Origin: a bacterium
Lineage (GTDB): Bacteria > Krumholzibacteriota > Krumholzibacteriia > LZORAL124-64-63
Assembly (NCBI GenBank): GCA_020049465.1
Contig: JAIFKS010000025.1
Coordinates: 16,083-80,082, forward strand
Length of the DNA: 64,000 nt
Direction of reading: 5' to 3'
The notes beneath the pieces were generated by a model that made no database searches, had not been told where the DNA came from, and saw only the letters and a program-made list of their open reading frames with translations. Numbering within the stretch: position 1 is the stretch's first letter; each line of letters opens with the position of its first letter. Both the position numbers and the translations under genes were made by a program. Positions 36,000-45,666 of the stretch are shown here, piece after piece.

Positions 36000-38900
36000 A
36001 TGGCGACCGAGACATTCGTCCATCTGCACAATCATTCGGACTATTCGCTGCTGGACGGTGCGCAGAAGACCTCCGACATGGCCAAGCGGGCGGCGAAGTT
36101 CGAGCAGCCCGCCCTGGCGCTCACCGACCACGGCAACATGTTCGGCGCGGTCGAGTTCTACCTGGCCTGCCTGAAGCAGAACATCAAGCCGATCATCGGC
36201 ATGGAGGCCTACATCGCCGCCGACCGCCACAACCGGACGGCCGAGCGTGAGAACAAGAGCTACCACATGGTGCTGCTGGCCCGCAACGAGACGGGCTACC
36301 GCAACCTGGTGAAACTGGCCTCGACCGCGTACCTGGAAGGGTTCTACTACCGGCCGCGCATCGACCGCGAGATCCTCTCGAAACATGCCGACGGGCTCAT
36401 CGGCCTGTCGGCGTGCATGAGCGGCGAGCCGAACTTCCATCTGCGTTCGGGCAACGTGGCCTGCGCGGTCGAGGCCGCCGCGACGTACCGCGACATCCTG
36501 GGCCGCGACAACTACTACCTCGAGATCCAGAACCACGGCATCCCGGAAGAGGAGCGCATTCGCCAGCTGATGCCGGAGGTGGCCAGGCAGACCGGTTGCC
36601 CCATCGTCGCGACCAACGACTGCCACTTCCTGGATCGCGAGCACCACGAGGCGCACGACATCCTCATGGCGCTGCAGACCGGCAAGACGATCAACGACCC
36701 GTCGCGCTGGCGCAGCAACACGCCCGAAGTGTATTTCAAGTCGTCGGCCGAGATGCTGGAACTGTTCCGCGACTGGCCCGAGGCCGTGGCCAACACGCTT
36801 CGCGTGGCCGACCAGGTCGATTTCAAGCTGGAGCTGGACAAGCTTCTGCTGCCGGCGTTCCCGCTGCCGGAGGGCTTTACCGACGCCGACGCCTACCTAG
36901 AGCACCTGGCGCGCGCCGGGCTGCCGCGGCGCTATTCCAGCCTGACGCCGGAGCTCGAGGAGCGCCTGACCTACGAACTGCGGGTCATCAAGCAGACAGG
37001 GTACGCAGGCTACTTCCTGATCGTCTGGGACTTCATCGACGCGGCCAGGCGCATGAACGTGCCGGTGGGGCCGGGCCGCGGCTCGGCGGCCGGCAGCCTC
37101 GTCTGCTACAGCATGGGCATCACCGACATCGATCCCATCCGCCACCAGCTGCTGTTCGAGCGCTTCCTGAATCCCGAGCGCATCTCGATGCCGGACATCG
37201 ACGTCGACTTCTGCTACGAGGGACGCGGCCGCGTCATCGAATACGTGGCGCAGAAGTACGGTCGCGAGAACGTCTCGCAGATCATCACCTTCGGCACCAT
37301 GGCCGCGCGCGCGGTGATCAAGGACGTCGCACGCGTGCTCGAGTTCCCGTTCGCCGAGAGCGACCGCATCAGCAAGCTCATTCCCGAGGAACTGGGCATC
37401 ACGCTGCAAAAGGCGATCGACGAAGCGCCGGGGTTGAAGGACCTGGCGAAGGAGTCTCCCGAACACGCGCGGCTGATGCGCAACGCGCTCGTTCTCGAGG
37501 GCTTCAACCGGAACACGGGGATCCATGCCGCCGGCGTGCTGATCACGCCCTCGCCGCTGGTCGAGCACGCGCCGCTGTACCGCAGCACCAAGGGCGACAT
37601 CACCGTCCAGTACGACATGAAGATGAGCGAGGCGCTCGGTCTGCTGAAGATGGACTTCCTGGGCCTGCGCACGCTGACGGTGATCGACAAGGCGCTGGAC
37701 CTGATCGCCGAGGTCACGGGTGAACGGCTGACCGCGGACCGGATTCCCACCGAGGACGAGGCCACCTTCAAGCTGCTGCAGGAAGGGCGCACCGTCGGCA
37801 TCTTCCAGCTCGAGAGCAGCGGCATGCAGGAACTGGTCCGCAAGATGGCGCCCACCGGCTGGGACGACATCACGGCCATCTGCGCGCTGTACCGCCCCGG
37901 GCCGCTGGGCGCGGACATGGACAAGGCCTACGTCGAGCGGAAGCACGGCCGGCAGAAGGTGCAGTACAAGGACCCTGTGCTCGAGCCCATTCTGCGCGAC
38001 ACCTACGGCGTGATCCTGTACCAGGAGCAGGTGATGCAGATCGCCGCGGCCATGGGCGGCTTCACCATGGGTGAAGCCGACACGCTGCGCAAGGCGATGG
38101 GCAAGAAGAAGATGGACATCATGTCGGCGCTGAAGGTGAAGTTCGTCGACGGCGCGCTCGCGCGCGGCCACGACGAGCGCGCGGCGCGCGAGATCTACGA
38201 GGAAATGGAGTTCTTCGCCCAGTACGGCTTCAACAAGAGCCACTCGGCCGCCTACGCCCTGCTGTCGATCCAGACCGCCTGGCTGAAGGCGCACCATCCG
38301 GCCGAGTTCATGGCCGCCACGATGACCACCGAGATGCGCAAGAGCGAGCGCATCACGCAGCTGATTGACGAGTGCAAGGCGCTGGGACTGGTCATCGTGC
38401 CGCCGGACATCAACCGGCCGCGTTCGGAATTCGGTGTGCGCGACGGGCAGGTCGTGTTCGGGCTGGGGGCCGTGCGCGGCGTCGGCGCCGCGGCCATCGA
38501 CGTGGTGGCCGCCTGCCGCGGTGAACTCGGGCGCGATTTCACGGACCTGTTCGACCTCTGCGAACACGTCGACCTGCAGAAGGTCAACCGCAAGGTGCTC
38601 GAAGGCCTGATCAACGCCGGCGCCATGGACCTGCTGCCGGGCCACCGCCGCCAGATGCTGATGAGCCTGGACCGGGCGCTGGCTTTCGGGCAGAAGGCCG
38701 CCCGGGACCGCGCCGGCGGCCAGGCCTCGCTGTTCGGCGGCCTGGCCGCTCCGCAGCTGCGCCCCGCGCTGCCCGACTGCGAGCCGTTCGATCCTCTGGT
38801 CCTGCTGGGGCGCGAGCGGGACGCCGTCGGGTTCTTCCTGTCGGGGCACCCGTTCCACGAATACCGCGAACTGATCGCCGGGATGCCGGTTGGCTCCACC

Positions 38901-39668
38901 GCGGGGGCGGCGCGCTCGGGCGACGGCGCCTGGGCGGACCTGGTGGGCATCATCACCTCGCACACCTCGCATCGCGACCGCCACAAGCGGGTGTACGCGC
39001 GCGCCCATTTCGAGGACCGCGCCGGGGTCATCTCGCTGACCATCTACTCCAGCATCTACGAGCAGGTGCGTCACCTGATCGGCAGCGAGTCGGTCCTGGC
39101 CGTGGGCGGCCGCGTGCAGATGCGCAGCGACGGGCAGCGCGAGATCGTGGTCGACCGGCTGACGCGCATCGACGAGGTGCTGGGCGTCTGGGTGCGCGAT
39201 GTTTTCCTGAAGATCGACCTGGACGTCGCCGGACGGGCGGGGCTGGAGACCCTCGGCGGCCTGTTCCAGGACTTCGGCCGGCCGATGCCGCTGCGGCCGC
39301 TGGTGGTGGTCGATGCCGAACTGGACCGCGCCGAACTGGAGCGCGCCGAAACGGCGGCCCAGGCGGCCCAGACGTTCCAGAACGCGGCCCGGGCCGCCGA
39401 CGGCGACGCGCCCGCCGGCGAAACGATGACCGCGCCCGGTCCCGATCCCGAACTGGCGCCGCCCGAGGTCCTGGCCCGGCCGGTGCCGCTGGTGGTCGAG
39501 GTGGAGCGCGACGGCCGGCCCTGGCTGCTGCGGTCCGACGGCCGGGGCATCGCCCTGACCCTGGACAGCCTGCGCCGGCTGCGGTCCGTGCCGGGCGCCG
39601 TGGAATTGCGTCTGCGGGCCGAATTGCCGGCCGCAGTGGAGCGAAAACAACGGTTCAACCGGGCCTGA
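36000..39668 (+). CDS. dnaE: DNA polymerase III subunit alpha
   Basis: Catalytic subunit of the replicative polymerase, DnaE1 type, 1222 residues. The N-terminal PHP domain starts HLHNHSDYSLLDG. The palm domain holds the catalytic aspartates in MPDIDVDF (Asp401, Asp403, same numbering as E. coli) and KMDFLGLRTL (Asp552). Fingers, beta-binding region and helix-hairpin-helix (INAGAMDLL) follow, and an OB-fold (WADLVGIITSHTSHRDRHKRVYARAHFED) occupies about residues 980-1065. The C-terminal 130 residues contain an Ala/Glu-rich linker and a small alpha/beta module. ATG at 36000 with agaagg is preferred over the in-frame ATG at 35967. Confidence 0.97.
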   Translation: MATETFVHLHNHSDYSLLDGAQKTSDMAKRAAKFEQPALALTDHGNMFGAVEFYLACLKQNIKPIIGMEAYIAADRHNRTAERENKSYHMVLLARNETGYRNLVKLASTAYLEGFYYRPRIDREILSKHADGLIGLSACMSGEPNFHLRSGNVACAVEAAATYRDILGRDNYYLEIQNHGIPEEERIRQLMPEVARQTGCPIVATNDCHFLDREHHEAHDILMALQTGKTINDPSRWRSNTPEVYFKSSAEMLELFRDWPEAVANTLRVADQVDFKLELDKLLLPAFPLPEGFTDADAYLEHLARAGLPRRYSSLTPELEERLTYELRVIKQTGYAGYFLIVWDFIDAARRMNVPVGPGRGSAAGSLVCYSMGITDIDPIRHQLLFERFLNPERISMPDIDVDFCYEGRGRVIEYVAQKYGRENVSQIITFGTMAARAVIKDVARVLEFPFAESDRISKLIPEELGITLQKAIDEAPGLKDLAKESPEHARLMRNALVLEGFNRNTGIHAAGVLITPSPLVEHAPLYRSTKGDITVQYDMKMSEALGLLKMDFLGLRTLTVIDKALDLIAEVTGERLTADRIPTEDEATFKLLQEGRTVGIFQLESSGMQELVRKMAPTGWDDITAICALYRPGPLGADMDKAYVERKHGRQKVQYKDPVLEPILRDTYGVILYQEQVMQIAAAMGGFTMGEADTLRKAMGKKKMDIMSALKVKFVDGALARGHDERAAREIYEEMEFFAQYGFNKSHSAAYALLSIQTAWLKAHHPAEFMAATMTTEMRKSERITQLIDECKALGLVIVPPDINRPRSEFGVRDGQVVFGLGAVRGVGAAAIDVVAACRGELGRDFTDLFDLCEHVDLQKVNRKVLEGLINAGAMDLLPGHRRQMLMSLDRALAFGQKAARDRAGGQASLFGGLAAPQLRPALPDCEPFDPLVLLGRERDAVGFFLSGHPFHEYRELIAGMPVGSTAGAARSGDGAWADLVGIITSHTSHRDRHKRVYARAHFEDRAGVISLTIYSSIYEQVRHLIGSESVLAVGGRVQMRSDGQREIVVDRLTRIDEVLGVWVRDVFLKIDLDVAGRAGLETLGGLFQDFGRPMPLRPLVVVDAELDRAELERAETAAQAAQTFQNAARAADGDAPAGETMTAPGPDPELAPPEVLARPVPLVVEVERDGRPWLLRSDGRGIALTLDSLRRLRSVPGAVELRLRAELPAAVERKQRFNRA

Positions 39669-39707
39669 GGCGGGCCGGTCCCGGCCGGGCCGGGGTCAAG
39701 CCGATCC

Positions 39708-39738
39708 TTGACACCGCTGCGGCAGAGTGACTTAATCT
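39708..39738 (+). promoter_or_regulatory. Candidate promoter of accA
   Basis: A consensus TTGACA (39708-39713) is followed, after 17 bases, by CTTAAT (39731-39736), or after 19 bases by TAATCT (39733-39738). It lies 127 bases before accA. The -10 area shares TTAATCTG with the promoter at 45220. Confidence 0.5.
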
Positions 39739-39865
39739 GGCTTCGACCGGCTGTTTTCGGTATCCGGGAACAGCCGGTCCTGGTTGCGCGCCGGGCGTGA
39801 GCCGGCCGGTCCCGAAGCGGGCCGATCATGGGCGAGGGGGCCCCCGGGCCGCCGGAAGGCGTGGG

Positions 39866-40846
39866 ATGGACTGGAAGAAGAAATCGATCTGGCTCGACTT
39901 CGAGCTGCCCATCGTCGAACTGGAAGAGCGGATCCAGACTCTCCAGGATTCGGCGGCTGTCCGCGGCATGGACGTCGACGACGAGGTCGAGCGCCTGCGC
40001 GCCAAGGCCAGCCGGCTGGGCAAGGAGATCTTCGCCAAGCTCGAGCCGTGGCAGCGTGTCCAACTGGCCCGCCATCCCCGCCGGCCGACCACCAACGACT
40101 ACATCCACCACATGTTCCCGGACTACATCGAGCTGCACGGCGACCGCATGTTCCGTGACGACGAAGCGATCGTCGCCGGCATCGCCTCGCTCGGGGAACG
40201 CAAGGTGATGATCATCGGCCACCAGAAGGGCCGCGACACCAAGAGCAACATCCGCCGCAACTTCGGCATGGCGCACCCCGAGGGCTACCGCAAGGCGCTG
40301 CGCCTGATGGAAATGGCCGCGCGCTTCGGGCGTCCCGTCATCACCTTCATCGACACGCCGGGTGCGTACCCGGGCATCGGCGCCGAAGAGCGCGGGCAGG
40401 CCGAAGCCATCGCCCGCAACCTGCGCGAGATGTCCGACCTGCCGGTGCCCATCATCTGCCTCATCACGGGCGAGGGCGGCTCGGGCGGCGCGCTGGCCCT
40501 GGGCGTGGGCGATCGTGTCTACATGCTGGAGAACTCGATCTACTCCGTCATCAGCCCCGAGGGCTGCGCGGCCATCCTCTGGCGCGACCCGGCCAAGAGC
40601 AAGGAAGCCGCCAAGGCGATGAAGCTGACGGCGGTCGATGCCCTGGAACTGGGGGTCATCGACGGGGTCATTCCCGAGCCGATCGGGGGCGCCCACCGCG
40701 ACCACAAGGCCATCGCCATTTCGGTCAAGTCTGTCGTCCTGGACGCGCTGGCCGAACTGGAGCCCCTGCCGACCTCCGAACTCCTGGAGCGGCGTCTGCG
40801 CAAGTTCCTGGGCATGGGTGTCTGGGAAGAGTCGGGCGGCGACTGA
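39866..40846 (+). CDS. accA: Acetyl-CoA carboxylase carboxyltransferase subunit alpha
   Basis: Alpha subunit of the carboxyltransferase that transfers CO2 from carboxybiotin to acetyl-CoA, the first committed step of fatty-acid synthesis (326 residues, normal length). Diagnostic stretches include [74 protein letters not shown] and [16 protein letters not shown], forming the crotonase-fold oxyanion and biotin sites. ATG at 39866 follows ggaaggcgtggg; an in-frame ATG at 39797 would add an unconserved leader. Partner accD is not in the window. Confidence 0.97.
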   Translation: MDWKKKSIWLDFELPIVELEERIQTLQDSAAVRGMDVDDEVERLRAKASRLGKEIFAKLEPWQRVQLARHPRRPTTNDYIHHMFPDYIELHGDRMFRDDEAIVAGIASLGERKVMIIGHQKGRDTKSNIRRNFGMAHPEGYRKALRLMEMAARFGRPVITFIDTPGAYPGIGAEERGQAEAIARNLREMSDLPVPIICLITGEGGSGGALALGVGDRVYMLENSIYSVISPEGCAAILWRDPAKSKEAAKAMKLTAVDALELGVIDGVIPEPIGGAHRDHKAIAISVKSVVLDALAELEPLPTSELLERRLRKFLGMGVWEESGGD

Positions 40847-40849
40847 ACG

Positions 40850-40867
40850 GGCCTGCGCGAGCAGGCC
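40850..40867 (+). terminator. GNRA-capped hairpin after accA
   Basis: Arms ggcctgc (40850-40856) and gcaggcc (40861-40867) enclose the tetraloop gcga, four bases after the accA stop. Allowing one mismatch the stem extends to 10 bp. A second palindrome (gtcaggcctgac, 40869-40880) follows. There is no U tract, so it may be a 3'-end stabiliser or a weak terminator. Confidence 0.35.
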
Positions 40868-40962
40868 GGTCAGGCCTGACGACCGGCGGGTTGGGGCTTG
40901 GCGTACGGCGCGTTCCGGCGGGGGGCGCCGCGCGGGATTCCGAAACGCGGGGTGTCTTCACC

Positions 40963-43900
40963 ATGCTCCATCGGCGATCGCCGGATCCCTCTTCGTCTTC
41001 AACGCGTCGAAGTCGAGCGGCCGGCGGCCGGACCGGCCCGCGGTTCGCGGTCGTTACGGCGGCGGTCCTGGCGCTCGTCTGTGCGGCGGCCGGCGCCGCC
41101 TGGCCGCAACTGGTGAACCCCGGCAGCGCGGTCATGGAGATTCCGGTCGTCCGCGTGCTGAGCCAGACCCGCGATCGCACCGTCGTCCGCGTCGATTTCC
41201 CGGTTGCCAGCGCTCCCTTCGATTGGTTCTCCGTGCCGCTGGATTCCGTGCGTTTCGCGTTGCCGGGGACGAGCCCCGAGCCGGCCGACGACCCCGCGAG
41301 CGCGCGTGCTGAACTGCCGCCCCGTTTGAACCTGACCCTGGCGGTGCCGACGCTGCGGGCGCCCGACGTCCAGGTGGCGGATGTCCGCTGGTGGCGCGAG
41401 CCGGACCGGGCGCCCGACCTGGCGTCCCTGGCGGTTTTTTCCGCGCCGGCGGTCTGCCGCTCGGTGCCCGTGACGGGATGCTCCCTGCCCCTGGCCGTGG
41501 ACGGCGGCGTCCTGGCGGGCGTCACGCTCGTGATCGAGCACCGCCGTTCCGCCGATCACGGTCGTCTCCTGGAACGGGCGGAGTCGGCGGACACCGGGCT
41601 GTTCGGGGACGTCGTGTCCGCCGCCGACATGTCCGCCGCCGAAGTGCCGGCGGGTGTGCTCAATCCCGACCTGTTCGCCCTGCTGGCGAAAGGCGGCGGG
41701 CTCCGGGCCCGGGAAAAAGCAGCCGCCAAGCGCCTCACGCCCGATCCGTTCACCGCCACCTCGCACTGGGTCACGCTGCCGGTGCCCGCCACGGGTCTCT
41801 ACCGCGTCACCGGCCAGCAACTGGCCGGCTATGGCGTGGCGGCCGGGGGCATCGACCCCGGCAAGCTGCGGCTGTACCGCGGCGGCGGCCTCGCGCTGGA
41901 GATGGATCCGGAATTTCCCGATTCCCTGCAGGCTGACCGCTCGCGGCTGAACGAAGTGGCGATCGATGTCGTGGACGGCGGCGATGGCGAGTGGAATCTC
42001 GATGACGAAATCCGCTTCTACGGCGTGTCGACGAGCACGTGGCGCGACCGGCTCGCGCCCGGCGCCGACCGGCTGAACCACTACGACCATCCCTTCGCCG
42101 ACCAGGCCGTCTACTGGCTGACCTGGGAGGACGACGCGACGCCGTCGCCGCTGCCGGGCATCCCGCGCCGCGTCGCGACCGTCGAGGCGCCGGGACTGGG
42201 CGGGCAGGTTGTCGAAACCTGCCGGCTTCGCCTGCACCAGGAGCAGCAGGTGGTCGATTCCCCGGGCGTGTTCGCGGACAACTGGGCCTGGATGACGGCC
42301 ATCTCGAGTTCGCGCACGGCGACGTTCGACCTGCGGACGCCCGCGCCGGGGACGGCGGCGGAGTTCGTCGTCGATGTGCGCGGGAACTTCGCGGAAGCGC
42401 GGTGGGAGACCTACGCGTTCGAATTCACCGCCGAAGCCTGGCTCAACGGTGACCGGGCCGCGGCGGGCATCACAAGCTTTACCTACTACACGCAGGCCGA
42501 CAGTCAGCGCGTGCGCGTCGGGGGATCGTCGGCCGCGGTGGTGGGCGGGGCCAACGCCCTGACCATCGCCAACTCTTCGGCTCAGGGACAGGACACCCGG
42601 CTCGACCTGATCCTGGACAGCTTCGATGTGCTGTATTGGGCTCCGCTGGAACTTCCCGCCGGTTCGGGGCAGCTGGAATTCGCCCACTGGCGCGACCAGG
42701 TGGCGGCGCCGTCGTCGGCGACGGATTTCGTCGTGACGCATGCCGCGGGCGCACCGCTCCTGATCTGGGATGTGAGCCACCCCGATTCGGCGCTGGCGAT
42801 CGCCGGCACGGCGACCGCCGAGTGGACCCGCTGGGGCGTGCTCCGGGACCAGGATTCCGACCGCCACTTCGTGATCTGCCGACCGGCGGACCTGTTGACG
42901 GTGACCGGCGGCGCCCGGGTTCTTCCGACGCCGCTCGCCGCGGTCGGCGGTGATGTGGACTACGTCGTCATCGCCCCCCAGTCCTTCGCGCCGATGGCCG
43001 AGGACCTGGCGGACTTCCGGTCCCGCTCGGTTCCGGGCGTGGCCTCGCCCGTGGCGCGCGCCTTCGCGGTCGAGGCGATCTACGGCAGCTACTCCGGCGG
43101 GCAGAAGGACCCGGCGGCGATCCGGAACTTCCTGAAACATCTCTACGAGAGCGGGGGCCATCGGCTCCGCTACGTCTGCTTCCTGGGCAAGGCCACCCGC
43201 GACTACCGCAACCACCTCGAGCGCACGCCATTCGTGGATCTGTACGACCTGTTGCCCACCGTTGTCCGGACCCGATTCCCCGTGTTTCCGGTTTCAGCGA
43301 CGTTCCAGACGCCGTATGCGTCCGACGACGCGCTGGTGTCCTTCGACAGCCCGCCGGTCGCGGCCGGCGACGCACAGGACCTGGATTTCCCGGATCTCGC
43401 CTGCGGGCGACTGCCGGCCCGGAACAGCCAGGAAGCGCGCGCCATGGTCGCGATGACCATCGCCTACCACGAAGCGCCGGAAACCGGCCCGTGGCGCAAT
43501 CAGGTCCTGCTGACGGCTGACGACACCTTCCGGCCGACAGAGGGCTTCCGCCTGGCCGAGGACAGGCACCTGCGTGAAGCCGAGGATCTTGCCGCGAATT
43601 ACCTGCCTGGCAGCCTGGACGTGCGGAAGGTCTACGGATCCGCCTACTCTTTCCCGGCTTCATCAACCGTCAAGGCGGCTGCCAGGATCGACATCAATGC
43701 CGCGCTGAACGCGGGCACGACGATGTTCTACTACGTGGGCCACGGGGCGGAAGACAACCTGGCCGACGAGCAGATCTTCCGGACCGACGACATCGCCAAC
43801 CTCGGCAACGGCGCGCGGCGGCCGCTGTTCGTCGCCTTCAGTTGCGACGTGGGGGTCTACGACAGCCCGAAGTGGCTGTCGATGGCCGAGGAATTCCTGA

Positions 43901-45192
43901 TTTCTCCATCCGGCGGCGCCGTCGGCACGATTTGCGCCAGCCAGGTCAGCTACAGCGGCGAGAACGACGCGATCACCGAGGCGTTCTTCCGCAACCAGTT
44001 CCCGGGGCGCCGGGTGACGACCGACCGTACGGTCGGCGAGGCTCTCAGGCTGGGCAAGGGCGAGATGGGCGGGCTCACCCTGCGCGCCAACAGCCAGCGC
44101 TACAATCTCATGGGCGATCCCGCGCTGCGGCTGCCGCACCCGCTGGACGATCTCGTGCTGGCGCCGGCCAGCCTGGACACGCTGCGGGCCGGCGCGCGCC
44201 AGACCGTGGTGCTGGCGCGCGACGGCAACCCGGCGGTGGTTTCGGGAGACCGTTACCGCCTGCAGGTGCAGGAGAGCGCCGCGATCCGATCGTACGTCGC
44301 CATGACGGTGGTCAATCCGGCGCCCAATCCTCCCACCGTGTACACCCGCACCTGGGTTGCGCCGGGCGCGGCGGTTTTCCGGGGCGAGGGCACGCAGAGC
44401 GACGGCGACCTGATCATCCCCTTCAAGGTGCCCAGTCAGATCCGTTACGGTGACGGCGGCCGCGTGCGCCTCATCGTCGAGACGCCCGACGGCGACCATG
44501 CGGCGGTCCGGACGGTGCCGGCCGTGCGTGGTTCCACCGGCGTCGTCGACGATCTGCACGGGCCCCTCATCCGGCTGACCTTCGGGGATGGTCGCTTCCG
44601 TGTGCGGCCCGGCGACCCGCTGACCGCGACGCTGACCGACACCAGCGGCATCGCGATCCTGGGCACCAGTCCCGGCAATTCGTTGCTGTTGGAACTGGAT
44701 GATTCGGGAAGGATGTCGAACCTGACGGCGTCCTTCGTCTACGACCCCGACAGCTTCACGAGCGGCACTCTGGTGTTTCCACTGCCGGCCGACCTCGCGA
44801 GCGGCGCCCACCGGGCCGCCCTTCACGCCAGCGACGCGCTGGGAAACGTCGGCTCCGACACCCTGAGCTTCGTGATCATCCCGGGTGGCGTCGCCGGCAT
44901 CGAGGGCATCACCCCGTTCCCCAATCCGACGCCCGGACCGTGCCGGCTGCTCTTCGAACTGAGCGACCCGATGGCCGTCCAGTGGGACATCTACACGGTG
45001 GCCGGGCGCCGGATCCGTTCCCTGCGCGAAGCGTTCACCGAAGCCGGTCCGCGCATCCTGGAATGGGACGGCCGTGATGCCGGGGGCGACGAGATCGCCA
45101 ACGGAACCTACCTGTACGTGCTGCGCGGCACGGGAGCCGCCACCGACGGACATGAGATCACGAAAACGGGGAAGCTGGTCATCCTGCGCTGA
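40963..45192 (+). CDS. PorU-like C25 (gingipain-family) cysteine peptidase, copy A
   Basis: Secreted C25-family peptidase of 1409 residues. A long basic N-terminus and hydrophobic core (RFAVVTAAVLALVCAAAGAAWPQ) form the signal peptide. The peptidase domain (about 630-1060) contains His927 in YYVGHGAEDN and Cys961 in FVAFSCDVGVYD, a 34-residue spacing like the His211/Cys244 pair of RgpB, plus GTICASQVSYS. The C-terminus (about 1316-1409) is a FlgD-like Ig domain ending NGTYLYVLR...KTGKLVILR, a type IX sorting-like end. PorU is the type IX sortase that trims and anchors cargo on the surface; that role is inferred from architecture and from the PorV-like neighbour. The next C25 gene is a tandem paralogue. 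The ribosome binding site is weak. Confidence 0.82.
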   Translation: MLHRRSPDPSSSSTRRSRAAGGRTGPRFAVVTAAVLALVCAAAGAAWPQLVNPGSAVMEIPVVRVLSQTRDRTVVRVDFPVASAPFDWFSVPLDSVRFALPGTSPEPADDPASARAELPPRLNLTLAVPTLRAPDVQVADVRWWREPDRAPDLASLAVFSAPAVCRSVPVTGCSLPLAVDGGVLAGVTLVIEHRRSADHGRLLERAESADTGLFGDVVSAADMSAAEVPAGVLNPDLFALLAKGGGLRAREKAAAKRLTPDPFTATSHWVTLPVPATGLYRVTGQQLAGYGVAAGGIDPGKLRLYRGGGLALEMDPEFPDSLQADRSRLNEVAIDVVDGGDGEWNLDDEIRFYGVSTSTWRDRLAPGADRLNHYDHPFADQAVYWLTWEDDATPSPLPGIPRRVATVEAPGLGGQVVETCRLRLHQEQQVVDSPGVFADNWAWMTAISSSRTATFDLRTPAPGTAAEFVVDVRGNFAEARWETYAFEFTAEAWLNGDRAAAGITSFTYYTQADSQRVRVGGSSAAVVGGANALTIANSSAQGQDTRLDLILDSFDVLYWAPLELPAGSGQLEFAHWRDQVAAPSSATDFVVTHAAGAPLLIWDVSHPDSALAIAGTATAEWTRWGVLRDQDSDRHFVICRPADLLTVTGGARVLPTPLAAVGGDVDYVVIAPQSFAPMAEDLADFRSRSVPGVASPVARAFAVEAIYGSYSGGQKDPAAIRNFLKHLYESGGHRLRYVCFLGKATRDYRNHLERTPFVDLYDLLPTVVRTRFPVFPVSATFQTPYASDDALVSFDSPPVAAGDAQDLDFPDLACGRLPARNSQEARAMVAMTIAYHEAPETGPWRNQVLLTADDTFRPTEGFRLAEDRHLREAEDLAANYLPGSLDVRKVYGSAYSFPASSTVKAAARIDINAALNAGTTMFYYVGHGAEDNLADEQIFRTDDIANLGNGARRPLFVAFSCDVGVYDSPKWLSMAEEFLISPSGGAVGTICASQVSYSGENDAITEAFFRNQFPGRRVTTDRTVGEALRLGKGEMGGLTLRANSQRYNLMGDPALRLPHPLDDLVLAPASLDTLRAGARQTVVLARDGNPAVVSGDRYRLQVQESAAIRSYVAMTVVNPAPNPPTVYTRTWVAPGAAVFRGEGTQSDGDLIIPFKVPSQIRYGDGGRVRLIVETPDGDHAAVRTVPAVRGSTGVVDDLHGPLIRLTFGDGRFRVRPGDPLTATLTDTSGIAILGTSPGNSLLLELDDSGRMSNLTASFVYDPDSFTSGTLVFPLPADLASGAHRAALHASDALGNVGSDTLSFVIIPGGVAGIEGITPFPNPTPGPCRLLFELSDPMAVQWDIYTVAGRRIRSLREAFTEAGPRILEWDGRDAGGDEIANGTYLYVLRGTGAATDGHEITKTGKLVILR

Positions 45193-45219
45193 AAGCCGCG
45201 GCGCCCGCTCCGATTGCCG

Positions 45220-45248
45220 TTGACACGGCGCCGGTTTCGGTTTAATCT
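45220..45248 (+). promoter_or_regulatory. Candidate promoter of the Trm112 gene and C25 copy B
   Basis: A consensus TTGACA (45220-45225), a 17-base spacer and TAATCT (45243-45248; TTTAAT begins two bases earlier) lie 28 bases after the stop of C25 copy A. A start near 45255 would give a leader of about 215 bases before the Trm112 gene, long for this genome. No RNA structure was recognised in it. Confidence 0.5.
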
Positions 45249-45471
45249 GATCCCTGCCAACCGCTTCGAAAATCCGTGCTGCCCCGGCCGGCCTGGTCTC
45301 GTACCGGGGCGGCTCGTTTTGTATCTCCGTTCGACACGACCGGATCCGCCGCGGCGGCGGGAACTGGTGTGTTTGCAACCCGCTGCAATCGTACTATGAT
45401 GCGTGGCAAATTGTCGTCCGGCACCACTGCCGGCCGATCAGGTACCGTACCAAGGTGGAGGCGCGATCACG

Positions 45472-45666
45472 ATGCTCGACCCGAAGCTCCTGGAGATCCT
45501 GGCGTGCCCGCTCTGCCGCCAGCCGGTGGCGCCCGACGAGGCGCACGCCTGGCTCTACTGCCGCGGCTGCTCGGTGCGGTACCGGGTGGAAGACGGCATC
45601 CCCATCATGCTTCCGGACGAAGCGCAGCCGATCCCCGCCGCCGGCGGGCCGCGGGAGCAGTCGTAG
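45472..45666 (+). CDS. Trm112/YcaR-family small zinc-binding protein
   Basis: A 64-residue Trm112-like protein. Two knuckles, Cys12/Cys15 (ACPLC) and Cys30/Cys33 (YCRGC), form a zinc site, followed by the hallmark YRVEDGIPIMLPDEA. In eukaryotes and archaea Trm112 activates methyltransferases; the bacterial role is not well defined. ATG at 45472 with ggtggagg upstream is preferred to the in-frame ATG at 45403. The stop codon shares its last base with the GTG of the following gene. It is an unexpected gene between two paralogous peptidases. Confidence 0.9.
   Translation: MLDPKLLEILACPLCRQPVAPDEAHAWLYCRGCSVRYRVEDGIPIMLPDEAQPIPAAGGPREQS

Noticed and set aside
45193..45471. Riboswitch or small RNA in the 279-base gap after C25 copy A.
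   Set aside because: Apart from the promoter boxes no hairpin set or known aptamer pattern could be recognised.
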